Positions 20,392-29,791 of a stretch of DNA of 64,000 nucleotides are shown in pieces (within the stretch, counting starts at the first letter, position 1; each line of letters opens with the position of its first letter). The stretch covers positions 37,051-101,050 of the forward strand of contig LUZT01000003.1 of assembly GCA_001602925.1 (NCBI GenBank), given 5' to 3'. Source of the stretch: Chlorobiales bacterium Clorobi_01 (GTDB lineage Bacteria > Bacteroidota > Chlorobiia > Chlorobiales > Chlorobiaceae). A program made the position numbers and the translations under genes. Below the pieces are notes generated by a model. The model was not told the DNA's origin. It did no database searches and was given only the letters and a program-made list of their open reading frames with translations.

Positions 20392-21846
20392 TCACCCCTC
20401 CCGTTGCGAACAAACGCAGCTATCGGCGTTCAGAAACATCGCCATTTTGGCCAGTGATCTCGTGCCGACCACGTTGGTGCCGTGGCCCGGTTCGATGTGC
20501 ACGTCGCCGAGGTAGTCGGTACCGCCTTCGAGCGCCCGTTCCAGCGCGTCGAGCTTGCCGAGCAGGCTGTAGGCCGCCGATTGCGGTGTCGAGCACGACA
20601 CCGGCGGATTGTCGAAACCGTGCACCACGTAGCCGTCCGGAATCATGTCCTCGTCGGGATAGTAGTGCCAGTGCGTCATGCCGCAGCCAAAGCGCGCCAG
20701 CAGACCGGGAAAGCGGCTGCCAGGCGCGAGCGCGAGCAGAATGCTGGCAATCATCGCATTGCCGACGGCGTGGGCTATGATGGTCAGCGTGTCAAACGAG
20801 GGCTTCGAAACGAGGCCCGCCGGCAACCCGGCAGGTGTGGCCAGCCATGCGCGTCCGTTGTCGAGACCGATCACCACCAGGTCATGGCGCGGGTCGATGG
20901 CGGTTTTCCGACATCCCGACCGTGTCGTAAGGATACGCACACCGGGCACGGGCACGATCAGCTTTTTCCCGGCAATTGTCACCGGCGCCAATGCGTCGCC
21001 GACTGATGTTCCGCCGAGGTCATCAGCCTCGATTGCAGGCGCGACCTTCACCGGGAGCTGGCGAGCGAAGAAACCGTAGCTCATACCGCTGCGCTCGTCG
21101 AGGTAGCGCGAGACGATCTTGCGGCAGAAGCCGTTACGGTAGTCGAGCGACTCGCGCGAGGTGTGGTTCATGAAGCGCTCGTTTCCCGCCCAGATGCGTC
21201 CGCACTCCACGAAATCAGCGGCGAACTTCAGGAACTCCGGGGCCGAGGTGTCGAGCGCTCCGGTCCGAAGCTCCAGCTCGCCATCGCGTGGCGGCACCAC
21301 CTGCGCGGTGAGCTTCGGAATCAGCGATTCGAGTACGTCACGCGACTCCGGCAACGGCGTGTCAAAGGTGGTGATCCCCCCGTTCATGCTGCACACCGTC
21401 CACGAATTTTCGGTCACGTAGATCAACAGATGCACCATCTCCCAGGCGAGTTTGCCGACCACCGCGTCGAGCGTCTCCTGCGGCGTCTGACCACCATGCA
21501 CCGGCGGCGGCTCGTCGTAGACGCCGACGATCAGGTTGTTGTAGAGCGTCGAGACGCGGCTGATCGGCAGCTGATGGTCCTCGAATCTGCCCGGCGCGAT
21601 GAGCGCCGTCCCCGCCTCGACGCGCGAATCCCGTCCGTCACCTGCAGCCTCTTCGACTATCGTTACCCCGCACTCCACGAACGACTCTCGCAACGCTGTG
21701 ATGAAGCGGTCAAGCCGGGAGCTCTCTTCCTGCAACGGACAGAAGGCCACGCGCAACGTCGATGCCATGGCGCGGGGGGTGAGCGGCGTCGAGGAGGGAA
21801 TGCCGAGCAGCCGGTTCAGCCAGAAGGGGGAAAGGTGTCGGGTCAT
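20392..21846 (-). CDS. Conserved-looking protein of unknown function, 484 aa
   Basis: I do not recognise this protein. It starts MTRHLSPFWLNRLLGIPS; MASTLRVAFCP (27 residues in) is another possible start. It has no signal peptide and only a short hydrophobic stretch around residues 355-375 (NAMIASILLALAPGS). Notable segments are NERFMNHTSRESLDYRNGF, FGCGMTHWHYYPDEDM and GDVHIEPGHGTNVVG, rich in His, Asp and Glu, which could bind metal. Codon use is like its neighbours. It lies 61 bases after nadK on the same strand, so it may be the last gene of the ruvX-pyrE-tyrA-nadK run. Confidence 0.8.
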   Translation of the reverse strand: MTRHLSPFWLNRLLGIPSSTPLTPRAMASTLRVAFCPLQEESSRLDRFITALRESFVECGVTIVEEAAGDGRDSRVEAGTALIAPGRFEDHQLPISRVSTLYNNLIVGVYDEPPPVHGGQTPQETLDAVVGKLAWEMVHLLIYVTENSWTVCSMNGGITTFDTPLPESRDVLESLIPKLTAQVVPPRDGELELRTGALDTSAPEFLKFAADFVECGRIWAGNERFMNHTSRESLDYRNGFCRKIVSRYLDERSGMSYGFFARQLPVKVAPAIEADDLGGTSVGDALAPVTIAGKKLIVPVPGVRILTTRSGCRKTAIDPRHDLVVIGLDNGRAWLATPAGLPAGLVSKPSFDTLTIIAHAVGNAMIASILLALAPGSRFPGLLARFGCGMTHWHYYPDEDMIPDGYVVHGFDNPPVSCSTPQSAAYSLLGKLDALERALEGGTDYLGDVHIEPGHGTNVVGTRSLAKMAMFLNADSCVCSQREG

Positions 21847-21907
21847 GGAAGAAGGGTAACTCGTTCTTTGATCGATAATGAGAGGGTATCGGAGGAGACT
21901 GTGGAAG

Positions 21908-22759
21908 TCACTCTCCCGTGGGATGTTCGTGACTCCAGAGCAGCTTTTTGCGAAGGATTTCGCAGTAGTTCCTTTTTTCGTTGGCCACCAGATTGATGTG
22001 GTGTGGCGACTTTTTCACCGTGACCACTTCACCAGGAGCGAGCAGTTTTTTCTGGATGCCATCCATTTTCAGCGGAAACTCCCCGGATTGCGAATCGACC
22101 GAAATCTTGATGGTTTTGTCGTCGCTGATGACGATCGGCCTGACCGTCAGCATGTGCGGACAGATCGGGGTAATGACGAACACATTCGATTTCGGGGCGA
22201 TGATCGGGCCGCCTGCGGACATCGAGTAGGCCGTCGAACCGGTCGAGGTGGCGATGATGATGCCATCGGCACGGTATGATCCGAGCATTTCATCGTCGAG
22301 CAGGATGGTGAAGGCTGGCAGCCGCCGTGCAGCGGAGCCTTTTTCGAAGATAACGTCGTTGAGCGAAGTCAGCAATTCTCCCGATTCAAGCGTGGCTTCG
22401 AGCTGCGAGCGCGTGTGGATCGAGTAGTTGCCGCTCACCAGATGATCCATGGCCATCCACATTTCGTCCGGGCTGAACTCGGTCAGGAAGCCAAGGTCGC
22501 CCACATTGATGCCCACCACCGGCTTGGAGCGAGAGTAGTGCGAGGCAAGCAGAAGCGTGCCGTCGCCGCCGAGCGCGACGAAGGCGTCGCAGTGCTGGCT
22601 GAGGTCTGCCTTCTCCTCCCATTTGCCGCAGCCGAGCGCTTTGGCCGACTGGGGATCGAAGACGTAGTCAAGCAACCGCGCATCGAGCCACGCCGTCAGC
22701 TCTCGGGCCAGCTCCAGCGCTTTCTCCCTGGTGATGTTCACGAAGATGGCGAACTTCAT
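21908..22759 (-). CDS. nadK: NAD kinase
   Basis: A 283-residue enzyme phosphorylating NAD to NADP. The signature GGDGTLL is at residues 64-70, followed by [13 protein letters not shown] and the substrate-binding region [15 protein letters not shown]. The ATG overlaps the tyrA stop by four bases, so translation is coupled. The N-terminus [16 protein letters not shown] fits the bacterial family. Confidence 0.95.
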   Translation of the reverse strand: MKFAIFVNITREKALELARELTAWLDARLLDYVFDPQSAKALGCGKWEEKADLSQHCDAFVALGGDGTLLLASHYSRSKPVVGINVGDLGFLTEFSPDEMWMAMDHLVSGNYSIHTRSQLEATLESGELLTSLNDVIFEKGSAARRLPAFTILLDDEMLGSYRADGIIIATSTGSTAYSMSAGGPIIAPKSNVFVITPICPHMLTVRPIVISDDKTIKISVDSQSGEFPLKMDGIQKKLLAPGEVVTVKKSPHHINLVANEKRNYCEILRKKLLWSHEHPTGE

Positions 22760-23622
22760 GGGCAGCTCCTCTCCTGAAGGCGTTGATAGAGATCGTTCGC
22801 TTCGCGGAATTTTGATTCGAGCGCCTCGAAGTTGCCGCCACGAACCTCTCCGGCGACTTCGGCAAGAAGCGCGGAAAATGTCTCCATCTCGTCAGCGATG
22901 TTGCTTCTGTTGGTGTCCACGATGTCCCGCCAGACCGCCCAGGGACTTCCAGCCAACCGCGCCATCGACGCGAATCCGGGGCCTGCCCATTCGACGTTCT
23001 CACGACAGTGAGCCATCAGTGCGGTCGAGATGAGCTGCGGCAGGTGGCTGATGTTGGCGTAGACCCGGTCATGCTCTTCCGGACTCATGAAGAGCGGCGA
23101 GCATCCGGCGGCCCGGAGCAGCCCGGCCAGTTCTGTGGCAAGGGTTGTTTCAGGAGTGGCGCATTCGGTACAGAGAATCACGAGTCGGCCGTCGAGCAGC
23201 TCTGGCGAGGCCGCCTGGTAGCCTTGCTGTTCACGCCCGGCGATGGGGTGCATCCCGATGAATTCGATGCCGAGCTCCTGCGCTTTGGCAGCGATTTCAG
23301 CCTTGGTGCTCGACACGTCACTCACCAAGGTATCCTTGCGGATGTGCCGCTTCGCCTCATCGAGCAGGGCGATGTTGGTGACAACCGGCGCGCAGAGCAC
23401 GACGAGATCAGCGTTGTACAATTTCGCCGGATCAGGCTCGAAGCGGTCGAGACCGCACTCGCCGGTAATCGCCACGATGTCTGCTGCGTCGAAGCCCGGA
23501 TCAAAGCCGATCATCTCGATTTTCCGCCCTGTCGCCCCGGCAGCGCGTTTGAGCGCCTGCATCAGCGATGCGCCGATAAGCCCGAGTCCGACGAACGAAA
23601 TGGTGTGGATGCCCTGCTGCAT
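22756..23622 (-). CDS. tyrA: Prephenate dehydrogenase
   Basis: About 288 residues from ATG 23622 ([20 protein letters not shown]); the frame is open to 23697 but that part overlaps pyrE. The Rossmann motif [15 protein letters not shown], the central [12 protein letters not shown], and [15 protein letters not shown] are standard TyrA signatures. It oxidatively decarboxylates prephenate in tyrosine synthesis. It begins eight bases after the pyrE stop and overlaps nadK by four bases. Confidence 0.93.
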   Translation of the reverse strand: MQQGIHTISFVGLGLIGASLMQALKRAAGATGRKIEMIGFDPGFDAADIVAITGECGLDRFEPDPAKLYNADLVVLCAPVVTNIALLDEAKRHIRKDTLVSDVSSTKAEIAAKAQELGIEFIGMHPIAGREQQGYQAASPELLDGRLVILCTECATPETTLATELAGLLRAAGCSPLFMSPEEHDRVYANISHLPQLISTALMAHCRENVEWAGPGFASMARLAGSPWAVWRDIVDTNRSNIADEMETFSALLAEVAGEVRGGNFEALESKFREANDLYQRLQERSCP

Positions 23623-23630
23623 CTGGCTGC

Positions 23631-24212
23631 TCAGCCCTGGGGATTGGTTCGGCTGCCCGGCGCGTAAATCGGGATTTCCTCCTTGCAGAGCGGGCACTCC
23701 TCCGGCGCGTAGCTGACCACCTCCATCGTGAGCAGCGAAAACTGCTTGTCCGCAAGCCGCACCTTGCCGTTGCTGCGGTCAACTACCGAGGCAACGCCCG
23801 CCACCGTGGCTCCGGCGGCCTTGACCAGCTCGATCACCTCCGCGACGGAGCCACCGGTGGTGATGACATCCTCGACCACCAGCACCTGCTCGGAGGGGTC
23901 GATGGAGAAGCCGCGCCGGATCATCATCGTTCCCTCTTTGCGTTCGGCGAAGATAGTCTTGACGCCAAGCTGCCGACCGACCTCCGTGCCGACGACGATG
24001 CCGCCAATGGCGGGCGAAATGACCGTCGTGATGCCGCTCTCCCTGAAAAATCCGGCGATTTCGCCGCAGATCGCCGAAAGATATTCCGGGTATTGCAGCA
24101 CCTTGGCGCACTGGAAATAGGAGTTGCTGTGGCGGCCAGAAGTGAGCCGGAAATGGCCATCGAGCAAGGCGCCGCTCGACTTGAACATCGCGAGGGTTTC
24201 CGAATTGGTCAT
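23631..24212 (-). CDS. pyrE: Orotate phosphoribosyltransferase
   Basis: About 193 residues from ATG 24212 ([20 protein letters not shown]); the frame is open to 24275. The PRPP-binding motif is [18 protein letters not shown]; the N-terminal [16 protein letters not shown] is typical of PyrE. It converts orotate and PRPP to OMP in pyrimidine synthesis. The C-terminus carries a cysteine pair in [10 protein letters not shown], seen in longer bacterial PyrE forms. Confidence 0.94.
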   Translation of the reverse strand: MTNSETLAMFKSSGALLDGHFRLTSGRHSNSYFQCAKVLQYPEYLSAICGEIAGFFRESGITTVISPAIGGIVVGTEVGRQLGVKTIFAERKEGTMMIRRGFSIDPSEQVLVVEDVITTGGSVAEVIELVKAAGATVAGVASVVDRSNGKVRLADKQFSLLTMEVVSYAPEECPLCKEEIPIYAPGSRTNPQG

Positions 24213-24347
24213 GAGGGAAAATCGGTCAATGATGCGTGAAAAAGGAAATTCCGGGTATCCGCAAACACCAGACACCTAACGGTAAAGATACAGAAGCCCG
24301 TGTGAAATGTTAAACCTAAAATCCCTTGACGCACGGTGTTGGTGCGC

Positions 24348-24776
24348 TCAGGAATGGCTGTCGAGGTATCCTTGCAGAATCAGGCAGGCTGCGGCGGTGT
24401 CGAGCCGTCCTTTCTCGTTGCGCTTCTTCCGGCTGCTTCCCGAAGCGGCCAGGATTTTCATCGCCGTGCGTGACGAGCGGTGCTCGTCGAAAGTCTCGAT
24501 CAAAGTGCCCGGAAACGACTCCCGAAGCTCCGCGACGAAACGGTCGATCACACCGGTCATGCGGTTCTCTTCACCCTTGTCGCTCATCGGATAGCCAACC
24601 ACGACCAGCTCGATTCCCTCATCGTCCCGCACCCTCGACAGCGCCCTGACGAGTCCCTCCATATCGAACGTACCAAGAGGCTGCGCGAACATCCGCAACG
24701 GATCGCTCAGCGCCACTCCGATCCGCTTGGTGCCGAAATCGATTCCGATGATGCGCTTGTGGCTGGATGAAGACAT
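24348..24776 (-). CDS. ruvX: Putative pre-16S rRNA nuclease, YqgF/RuvX family
   Basis: A 142-residue RNase H-like protein. The N-terminal motif IGIDFGTKRIGVALSDP holds the first catalytic aspartate; VVVGYPMSDKGEENRM and FDEHRSSRTA provide the others. The family is linked to 5'-end maturation of 16S rRNA and, by fold, to Holliday-junction resolution. It precedes pyrE on the same strand with a gap of about 135 bases. Confidence 0.93.
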   Translation of the reverse strand: MSSSSHKRIIGIDFGTKRIGVALSDPLRMFAQPLGTFDMEGLVRALSRVRDDEGIELVVVGYPMSDKGEENRMTGVIDRFVAELRESFPGTLIETFDEHRSSRTAMKILAASGSSRKKRNEKGRLDTAAACLILQGYLDSHS

Positions 24777-24799
24777 GGTTGTCGCTGGTTGAGCCTCTG

Positions 24800-24829
24800 C
24801 AGCGTCTGAACTGAAAGGTTCAGACGCTG
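24800..24829. repeat. 12-base perfect hairpin upstream of ruvX
   Basis: CAGCGTCTGAAC (24800-24811) and GTTCAGACGCTG (24818-24829) form a perfect stem around a six-base loop. It lies 23 bases upstream of the ruvX start with no following T run on the minus strand, so it may be a leader structure rather than a terminator. Confidence 0.5.
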
Positions 24830-24871
24830 TATGGATCAGGAGTCGATGTGCTGAACATTGGTAAAAACACT

Positions 24872-24907
24872 CGGCCCGGATTTCTTTTTTTCAGAAAAGC
24901 CGGGCCG
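24872..24907 (-). terminator. Hairpin downstream of the Pmp3-like gene
   Basis: CGGCCCGG (24872-24879) pairs with CCGGGCCG (24900-24907); the loop itself contains AAAAAAAG-rich sequence that can pair with TTTTCT. On the minus strand it is followed by AGTGTTTTTACC, giving a modest U tract. It lies about 50 bases past the stop of the small membrane gene. Confidence 0.6.
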
Positions 24908-24959
24908 GTGAGGAACTCTTATGGGGTCGCCAGTGTACTTACTGGAGTTCGAAAGAGCT

Positions 24960-25136
24960 TTACGCTTCCGCAGTTTTGCCGGACTGCTCCTTCGAGATCA
25001 TGATAAGGGCTGCCACCACACCGGGGATCCAACCCCAGAGGGTAAGAATGCCGGTTAGCATGATGGTGCCGGCTTCTTTGTTCATGACGGCTGCGGGCGG
25101 CAGGATGAATGCCAGAATCAGGCGGCGAATGTCCAT
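24960..25136 (-). CDS. Pmp3/YqaE-family small membrane protein
   Basis: A 58-residue protein starting MDIRRLILAFILPPAAVMNK and ending KTAEA. Two hydrophobic helices separated by a short turn, with GILTLWGWIPGVVAALIMI as the second, match the Pmp3/YqaE (UPF0057) pattern. The start is well supported: GGAG lies six bases before ATG 25136. Family members affect membrane potential and salt tolerance, but the role here is unknown. It is followed by a hairpin and seems monocistronic. Confidence 0.85.
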   Translation of the reverse strand: MDIRRLILAFILPPAAVMNKEAGTIMLTGILTLWGWIPGVVAALIMISKEQSGKTAEA

Positions 25137-25366
25137 GATGATCTCCAGGTTTGATGGTTGTGTTTAATGGAATGAAAGTTACGATTTGCAACGACAACAA
25201 ACAATGGCAAAGCCACCCCTCGCCCCTTGCAAACGATTCTGACGACATCACAACAGCAAAACACCATCTTGCTTTTTACGGGCGAAATTGTTAACTACAA
25301 GTCCTTGCCGAAAACGCCCCAAAGCTGTTTGCCGCTCAAGGTTTTGTAAACTAAACGTATACCAAC

Positions 25367-25672
25367 TTGTACAATAAGATTCATCCTGACGTGGTCCTGG
25401 ATGAGGCTGACGAGGCTCTCGACGAGCCTAACTATAATAATTTCAATACGTCGCCGGACCCACCGAGTCCTTACGCCGACCTTGAAAAAAAGTATCGTAA
25501 GAACAAATTCAACAAGACCCGCACCAACACCTCACCTGGTCTTTACGGTACTCACGGGCTTGTTCCGGTGAACGGTACCAAGCCTGCAGGCAAGAACATT
25601 CAGAAGAAGAGAAGCAAAAAAGCCGTTGCGCCCAAACCGTTCCGGGCTTCGAACGGAAACAAGAGCGCCTGA
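25367..25672 (+). CDS. Small hypothetical protein, acidic then basic
   Basis: A 101-residue frame with no ATG at all; it would begin at TTG 25367 or GTG 25391, and neither has a clear ribosome-binding site. The N-terminal third is acidic (VVLDEADEALDEP) and the C-terminal half is strongly basic (KNIQKKRSKKAVAPKPF), with an asparagine/proline-rich middle. I do not recognise it. It could be a nucleic-acid-binding or disordered protein. Codon choice looks coding-like, but the unusual start lowers confidence. Confidence 0.5.
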   Translation: MYNKIHPDVVLDEADEALDEPNYNNFNTSPDPPSPYADLEKKYRKNKFNKTRTNTSPGLYGTHGLVPVNGTKPAGKNIQKKRSKKAVAPKPFRASNGNKSA

Positions 25673-25800
25673 GCTGCCACAGAAGCCGTCAGGCCTCATT
25701 TTGATAGATCGCGCAAAAAGATTTTGCCTTTTCACAGATCCATCGAGCAGGAACCCGGCGAGGAAGGCCTTTGGCCTGTGAAGTTCATCAAGCCGTTCCT

Positions 25801-26604
25801 ATGACGTTTGAAATTCAGGCTCATCGCGGAGCCAGGGCTTTTTATCCAGACAATACCCTTCAGGCGTTTTGCAAAGCGGCCGACCTTGGCTGTCGCGTGA
25901 TTGAACTCGATCTCAATGTTTCCAGGGACCTCCGCCTGATCGTGTCCCACGATCCGTGGGTGAGCTGCGCATCTGGTGACAATCCGTCGAAGCATTATCT
26001 CTACGCCATGAACTATGACGAGATCGCGCAGCTCGATTGCGGCGAGGCTTCGGCAAATTTCCCTTTTCAGCAAAGTGTCAGGGCGGTTCGTCCGGAATTG
26101 TCCAAGGTGCTCCGCACGGTAGAAGAGCAGCTTCGCCGTGCCGGGCGTCCGGGTGAGATGATCTACAATCTCGAAGTGAAGTCGTGGCCGGGTCTGGACG
26201 GGACGGTGCATCCTCCGCCTGAGGAGTATGCCGCGCTCGTGATCCGGGAGATCGCAGCCTCGGAGCTTGAGCGCCGCGTGCGGCTTCAGTCGTTTGACGA
26301 TCGCATTCTTGTTGCCGCCAGAAATCTCGCCCCCACTCTCTGCTACGGTTTGCTTGTGGAGGAACGGGCGGTTTTCGACCGTTTCCCGGAGCGCCCCGGG
26401 TTCGTGCCGGAGTATGTCAATCCCCGGCTCGATCTGGTCGATGAGTCGCTGGTGTCATGGCTGCACGGTCTTGGCGCGAAGGTGGTTGTCTGGACGGCTA
26501 ATCACCCAGAAGATATGTTCAGGATGAAACGTTTTGGTGCCGATGGCATCATCACCGATCATCCTGAAGTCGCCCTGCATCTGTCAGGGCTGAACGGTTC
26601 CTGA
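25801..26604 (+). CDS. Glycerophosphodiester phosphodiesterase
   Basis: About 267 residues from ATG 25801 (MTFEIQAHRGARAFYPDNT). The GDPD active-site HRG is at the N-terminus; the metal ligands are in VIELDLNVSRDLRLIVSHDP; FDDRIL and the final GADGIITDHPEVAL complete the TIM barrel. It hydrolyses glycerophosphodiesters to glycerol 3-phosphate and an alcohol. No signal peptide is seen, so it is probably cytoplasmic. It converges on the BatD-like gene. Confidence 0.92.
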   Translation: MTFEIQAHRGARAFYPDNTLQAFCKAADLGCRVIELDLNVSRDLRLIVSHDPWVSCASGDNPSKHYLYAMNYDEIAQLDCGEASANFPFQQSVRAVRPELSKVLRTVEEQLRRAGRPGEMIYNLEVKSWPGLDGTVHPPPEEYAALVIREIAASELERRVRLQSFDDRILVAARNLAPTLCYGLLVEERAVFDRFPERPGFVPEYVNPRLDLVDESLVSWLHGLGAKVVVWTANHPEDMFRMKRFGADGIITDHPEVALHLSGLNGS

Positions 26605-26625
26605 CAGGCTTGCGTGTCCATAATA

Positions 26626-27996
26626 TCAGGAACGAGTGAGATCGGCTATGATCCGGCTGGCGTCCCGGTTCATGGTTTCGAGCTTTTCCGGAGAGACTTT
26701 GCCCGGCGAGTAGAGAGCGTGGTCGATGCCTGAAAGCAGTTCCGTTAGCGCCGAAATGGTCTGCGCCTTTACCCCTTTTTCTTTCAGCAGCTTGCCAAGC
26801 TCTTTTGAGGTCAGGCCCGCGGGGTTCATGATTCCATTTTTTTTGACAGCGCCGTACAGCTCGTTCCGGAGGGATTGCGGTGATTTGCCACCAGTGCTCG
26901 TCTGAGTGGCGGGCGCAGGCGTCGCTGTCGGTCTGATTGGTTCCGCTGCTTCACTCGTTTTTTGTTGGACTCCGGTACGCTTGTACCGCTTGATGTAACG
27001 GAGGTGCAGACCGAAAATGAGCGCCAGAACGGCAACGCCCATGCTCATGATGATTGGCCTGATCACTGCGCCCAGCGGATCGGGATCGGCGGGAGGTGGC
27101 ATGACACCTGGGAGCGGAGATTGCGGCGGCATCATCGCGGTCTGACCGGCAATGACCTTGATCACGATGGCGTTTGACGCGATGGTTTCGTAGCGCCCGG
27201 TTTCAGGATCGAAAACGGTGAGCTTTAGCGGAACGAACCTGAATGCGCCCTCTTTCGACGCAATCAGGAGCATTTTTGTGCTCACCGATGAGGTCGAACC
27301 TTTTGCAGAAGCCGTATCGGGCGATGTGACCGACACTTCTTGCCGGATTCCTTCCGGCAGTAAAACCTTCAGGGGCGGCGGAGTATCGAGGTTTCCCTTG
27401 CCGCTGATGCCGACTGAAAGGCTTAGCGGTTCGCCAGCATGAACCGTGCTATTTTCCGGTGAAACCGAAAGGGTGAAGTGGCCGACGGCTCCGCTGAAAT
27501 CTGCGGGCGCGGGCTTTGGCAGCGCCCTTGCCTGAATGATGGCGGGCTGCGCGGCCACGATGGTCTCGGTGTCGTTGCGGCTGTCGAGTGACGCCTCGCC
27601 TTGTCGCGGTACGAGACAGCGTATACGGTAGCCTGTGACCGGCAGCTTTCCGCTCTGCATCGGAACCAGTCTGAGCTGCTTGACAACCGCTTTTCGGAAA
27701 AGTTCGCCGTTTTTGGATACCGGCGTACTGTCGATATAGTTTTCCGGGGCGAGTTCGCGCACCCATATGCCCGAATGCTCCGGCAGGCTTTTGTCCTCGA
27801 TCTGCGGCGCGGTACCGCTGAAGAAGAGCGTGTAGGTCAGCCGGACTTCCTGACCCACCCATGGTGAACCGTTGTCAAGCGATGATTCGACGAAAAGCTT
27901 GCCGCCGGAAGGCTTTCCGGAGTTCGCCGCACGTGCGTTTGATACCGGGAGCATCAGCAGGAGCGGCAGCAGCCAAAAACAGAGGCGCATGAACAT
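26626..27996 (-). CDS. batD: BatD-family (oxygen tolerance) membrane protein
   Basis: A 456-residue protein with a signal peptide (MRLCFWLLPLLLMLPVS), a periplasmic region of Ig-like beta modules (WVGQEVRLTYTLFFSG, HAGEPLSLSVGISGKGNLDT), one membrane helix near 320 (SMGVAVLALIFGLHLRYI), and a cytoplasmic tail with ELLSGIDHALYSPG. This is the BatD pattern. Bat proteins usually work with MoxR and BatA/BatB. Here those partners lie elsewhere: the TPR gene at 31742-32389 and the MoxR/DUF58 genes at 39773-42618. It is nine bases past the proC stop on the same strand. Confidence 0.85.
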   Translation of the reverse strand: MFMRLCFWLLPLLLMLPVSNARAANSGKPSGGKLFVESSLDNGSPWVGQEVRLTYTLFFSGTAPQIEDKSLPEHSGIWVRELAPENYIDSTPVSKNGELFRKAVVKQLRLVPMQSGKLPVTGYRIRCLVPRQGEASLDSRNDTETIVAAQPAIIQARALPKPAPADFSGAVGHFTLSVSPENSTVHAGEPLSLSVGISGKGNLDTPPPLKVLLPEGIRQEVSVTSPDTASAKGSTSSVSTKMLLIASKEGAFRFVPLKLTVFDPETGRYETIASNAIVIKVIAGQTAMMPPQSPLPGVMPPPADPDPLGAVIRPIIMSMGVAVLALIFGLHLRYIKRYKRTGVQQKTSEAAEPIRPTATPAPATQTSTGGKSPQSLRNELYGAVKKNGIMNPAGLTSKELGKLLKEKGVKAQTISALTELLSGIDHALYSPGKVSPEKLETMNRDASRIIADLTRS

Positions 27997-28005
27997 CGGC
28001 GCCGC

Positions 28006-28806
28006 CTATTTCATCAGCTCTTTCGAACGGACGGCGGCGGCCCTGACCGTGTCGATGAGCGCTCCACGCAGGTCGCGCTGTTCCATCGCTTGCAGCCCGG
28101 CTTCGGTGGTACCTCCGGGAGTCGTCACTTCTCGCACCAGCTCTTCGGGGCTTTTGTGGCCCGAGAGCACCATTTTCGCCGCGCCGAGCATCGTCTGGGC
28201 GGCCAGGAGCTGCGCGGTGTTGCGGTCAAGACCACACGCCTCTCCGCCTTCGGCAAGGGAGTCGATGATCCTGAACATGTAGGCCGGTCCGCTGCCCGAC
28301 ACCGCCGTCGCGGCGTCCATGCCGCTCTCCTCGATGATGGCCGTCTTACCAATCGCGTTGAAAATCCGTTCGGCAACCAGAAGGTCGTCCGCTGTGGCGT
28401 GCATCCCTTTGCACAAGGCGGTCATCCCCTCACCCGCAAACGCCGGGGTATTCGGCATCACTCGCACCACCCTTGTGCCATCAGGACAGTTCGATTCGAT
28501 GAAGCCTGTCGAGATTCCTGCCGCCACGCTGACAATGAGATGCTGCCCGTGGAGTGCGGGTTTCAGCTCTGCGAGCACTTCGGCCATCTGGTACGGCTTG
28601 ACGGCAATGACGATGATCTCCGCGTCGCGCGCGAGGCTTTCGATTGACTCCTCGGCATTGACGCCGTATTGCAGGGATACCGAGTGCAGTGCATCAGGCA
28701 TCTTGTCGTAGCCGCAGATAACGATGTTCGGGTCGTGTGAAAGTCCGGAAATAAGCGCCTGGGCAATGCGTCCGGTGCCGATAAACCCTATGGAAAGTCG
28801 TGCCAT
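28006..28806 (-). CDS. proC: Pyrroline-5-carboxylate reductase
   Basis: A 266-residue enzyme completing proline synthesis. The N-terminal Rossmann motif is IGFIGTGRIAQALISG; VRVMPNTPAFAGEGMTAL and the C-terminal signature REVTTPGGTTEAGLQ are typical. It lies between a SemiSWEET-like gene and batD on the minus strand. Confidence 0.95.
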   Translation of the reverse strand: MARLSIGFIGTGRIAQALISGLSHDPNIVICGYDKMPDALHSVSLQYGVNAEESIESLARDAEIIVIAVKPYQMAEVLAELKPALHGQHLIVSVAAGISTGFIESNCPDGTRVVRVMPNTPAFAGEGMTALCKGMHATADDLLVAERIFNAIGKTAIIEESGMDAATAVSGSGPAYMFRIIDSLAEGGEACGLDRNTAQLLAAQTMLGAAKMVLSGHKSPEELVREVTTPGGTTEAGLQAMEQRDLRGALIDTVRAAAVRSKELMK

Positions 28807-28825
28807 AATGATGGAAAGATGATAT

Positions 28826-29092
28826 TCAGGAGTTGGAATTGCCTTGATCCCGGATTTTGAAAAAAAGGATGATGAAAAGCAGAAGCAGGGTGATGCTGTT
28901 GGCTGAAATCATCGGAAAGCTTTGCTTCATGATGCCGTAGCAAAGCCACAGAAAAACGCCGGCGGTCATGGTTCCGGCCCAGGTCATGCTGATGTCACGC
29001 GCCTGTCGTGTCCGGATCATCTGGATCGCCTGGGGAAGAAATGCGATGGTGGTCAGAATGCCTGCCGCATAACCGAGCAGTTCGGTGTCCAT
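28826..29092 (-). CDS. SemiSWEET-family transporter
   Basis: About 88 residues from ATG 29092 (MDTELLGYAAGILTTIAF); the frame is open to 29164 with an unlikely extension. It has three predicted membrane helices and the PQ motif in FLPQAIQMIR, followed by SMTWAGTMTAGVFLWLCYG. Such proteins form dimeric sugar uniporters. It is 19 bases before proC and may share a transcript. The substrate is unknown. Confidence 0.87.
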   Translation of the reverse strand: MDTELLGYAAGILTTIAFLPQAIQMIRTRQARDISMTWAGTMTAGVFLWLCYGIMKQSFPMISANSITLLLLFIILFFKIRDQGNSNS

Positions 29093-29199
29093 GGTTAATG
29101 CCAGTCGTTGTGATGATTCCTCGCTCGACGATCTACAGGCAAAGATAAGAAAATATCGGATCACCGGCGGGAGTGAATCGAAGGATCGGTGGGCAACAA

Positions 29200-29224
29200 A
29201 AAACGGGAGGCTGGCTCCCGTTTT
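29200..29224 (-). terminator. Intrinsic terminator of the cytochrome c-555 gene
   Basis: AAAACGGGAG (29200-29209) pairs with CTCCCGTTTT (29215-29224) around a five-base loop, and the minus strand continues TTTTTGTTG. It is a strong rho-independent terminator 21 bases after the stop. Confidence 0.88.
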
Positions 29225-29245
29225 CCGCTGGTATGCAAAGAGAAC

Positions 29246-29572
29246 TTATTTGCTCTGGCCAACCATGTAAGCAACGGCGTTGCCGACCTGTACGTCGGTC
29301 AGTTTTGCGTTGCCACCCTTGGCAGGCATCATGCCTTTGGTGCCTTTGTAGCCCTTGATCGATTTCGAGACCAGGGTGTTCATGCCCTGAGCGATACGGG
29401 GAGCCCATGCGGCTTTATCACCAACTTTCGGGGCGCCCATCATGCCAGTCTTGTGGCAGGTTGCGCAGCTTGCATCATAGGTGGCCTTACCTGCAGCGGC
29501 ATCATAAGCGAAAGCGTTGCCAGAAACGAGCAGGGCGGCGCCGACAAGAGCGGCTGAAACGAAACGGGACAT
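29246..29572 (-). CDS. Cytochrome c-555, soluble electron carrier
   Basis: 108 residues. The signal peptide (MSRFVSAALVGAALLVSG...AFA) gives a mature protein of 86 residues beginning YDAAAGKATYDASC. Haem attachment is CATCH, and the distal methionine ligand is in the GMMPAKGGN segment. The mature protein matches my memory of Chlorobium cytochrome c-555 closely, including length, which is the main taxonomic evidence here. It shuttles electrons to the reaction centre, including from sulfide and thiosulfate oxidation. GGAG lies eight bases before the start. It is downstream of a lipoprotein paralogue but has its own terminator. Confidence 0.95.
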   Translation of the reverse strand: MSRFVSAALVGAALLVSGNAFAYDAAAGKATYDASCATCHKTGMMGAPKVGDKAAWAPRIAQGMNTLVSKSIKGYKGTKGMMPAKGGNAKLTDVQVGNAVAYMVGQSK

Positions 29573-29742
29573 AGCTATTTTCTCCGTTGAGAGTTTTAAT
29601 TGCTGTTTGATGAGTGAATGACGATTTAACGATACGAAGTTTATCATTTTGAGCGCTGACCTCCAAATGATTTCAGAAGAGGGCACACCAACAGAAAACA
29701 GAGAATTTCTGTCTTGACGGCCTACGTTTTTCTTCATTAAAA

Positions 29743-29779
29743 TTTTCAGGAGGCGAGCTTTTTCTCGGCCTCCTGAAAA
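29743..29779 (-). terminator. Terminator of the lipoprotein cytochrome gene
   Basis: TTTTCAGGAGGC (29743-29754) pairs with GCCTCCTGAAAA (29768-29779), with T-rich sequence in the loop. On the minus strand a short run (AATTTTAATG) follows. It separates the two cytochrome genes. Confidence 0.8.
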
Positions 29780-29791
29780 AACTGCGCTCGC

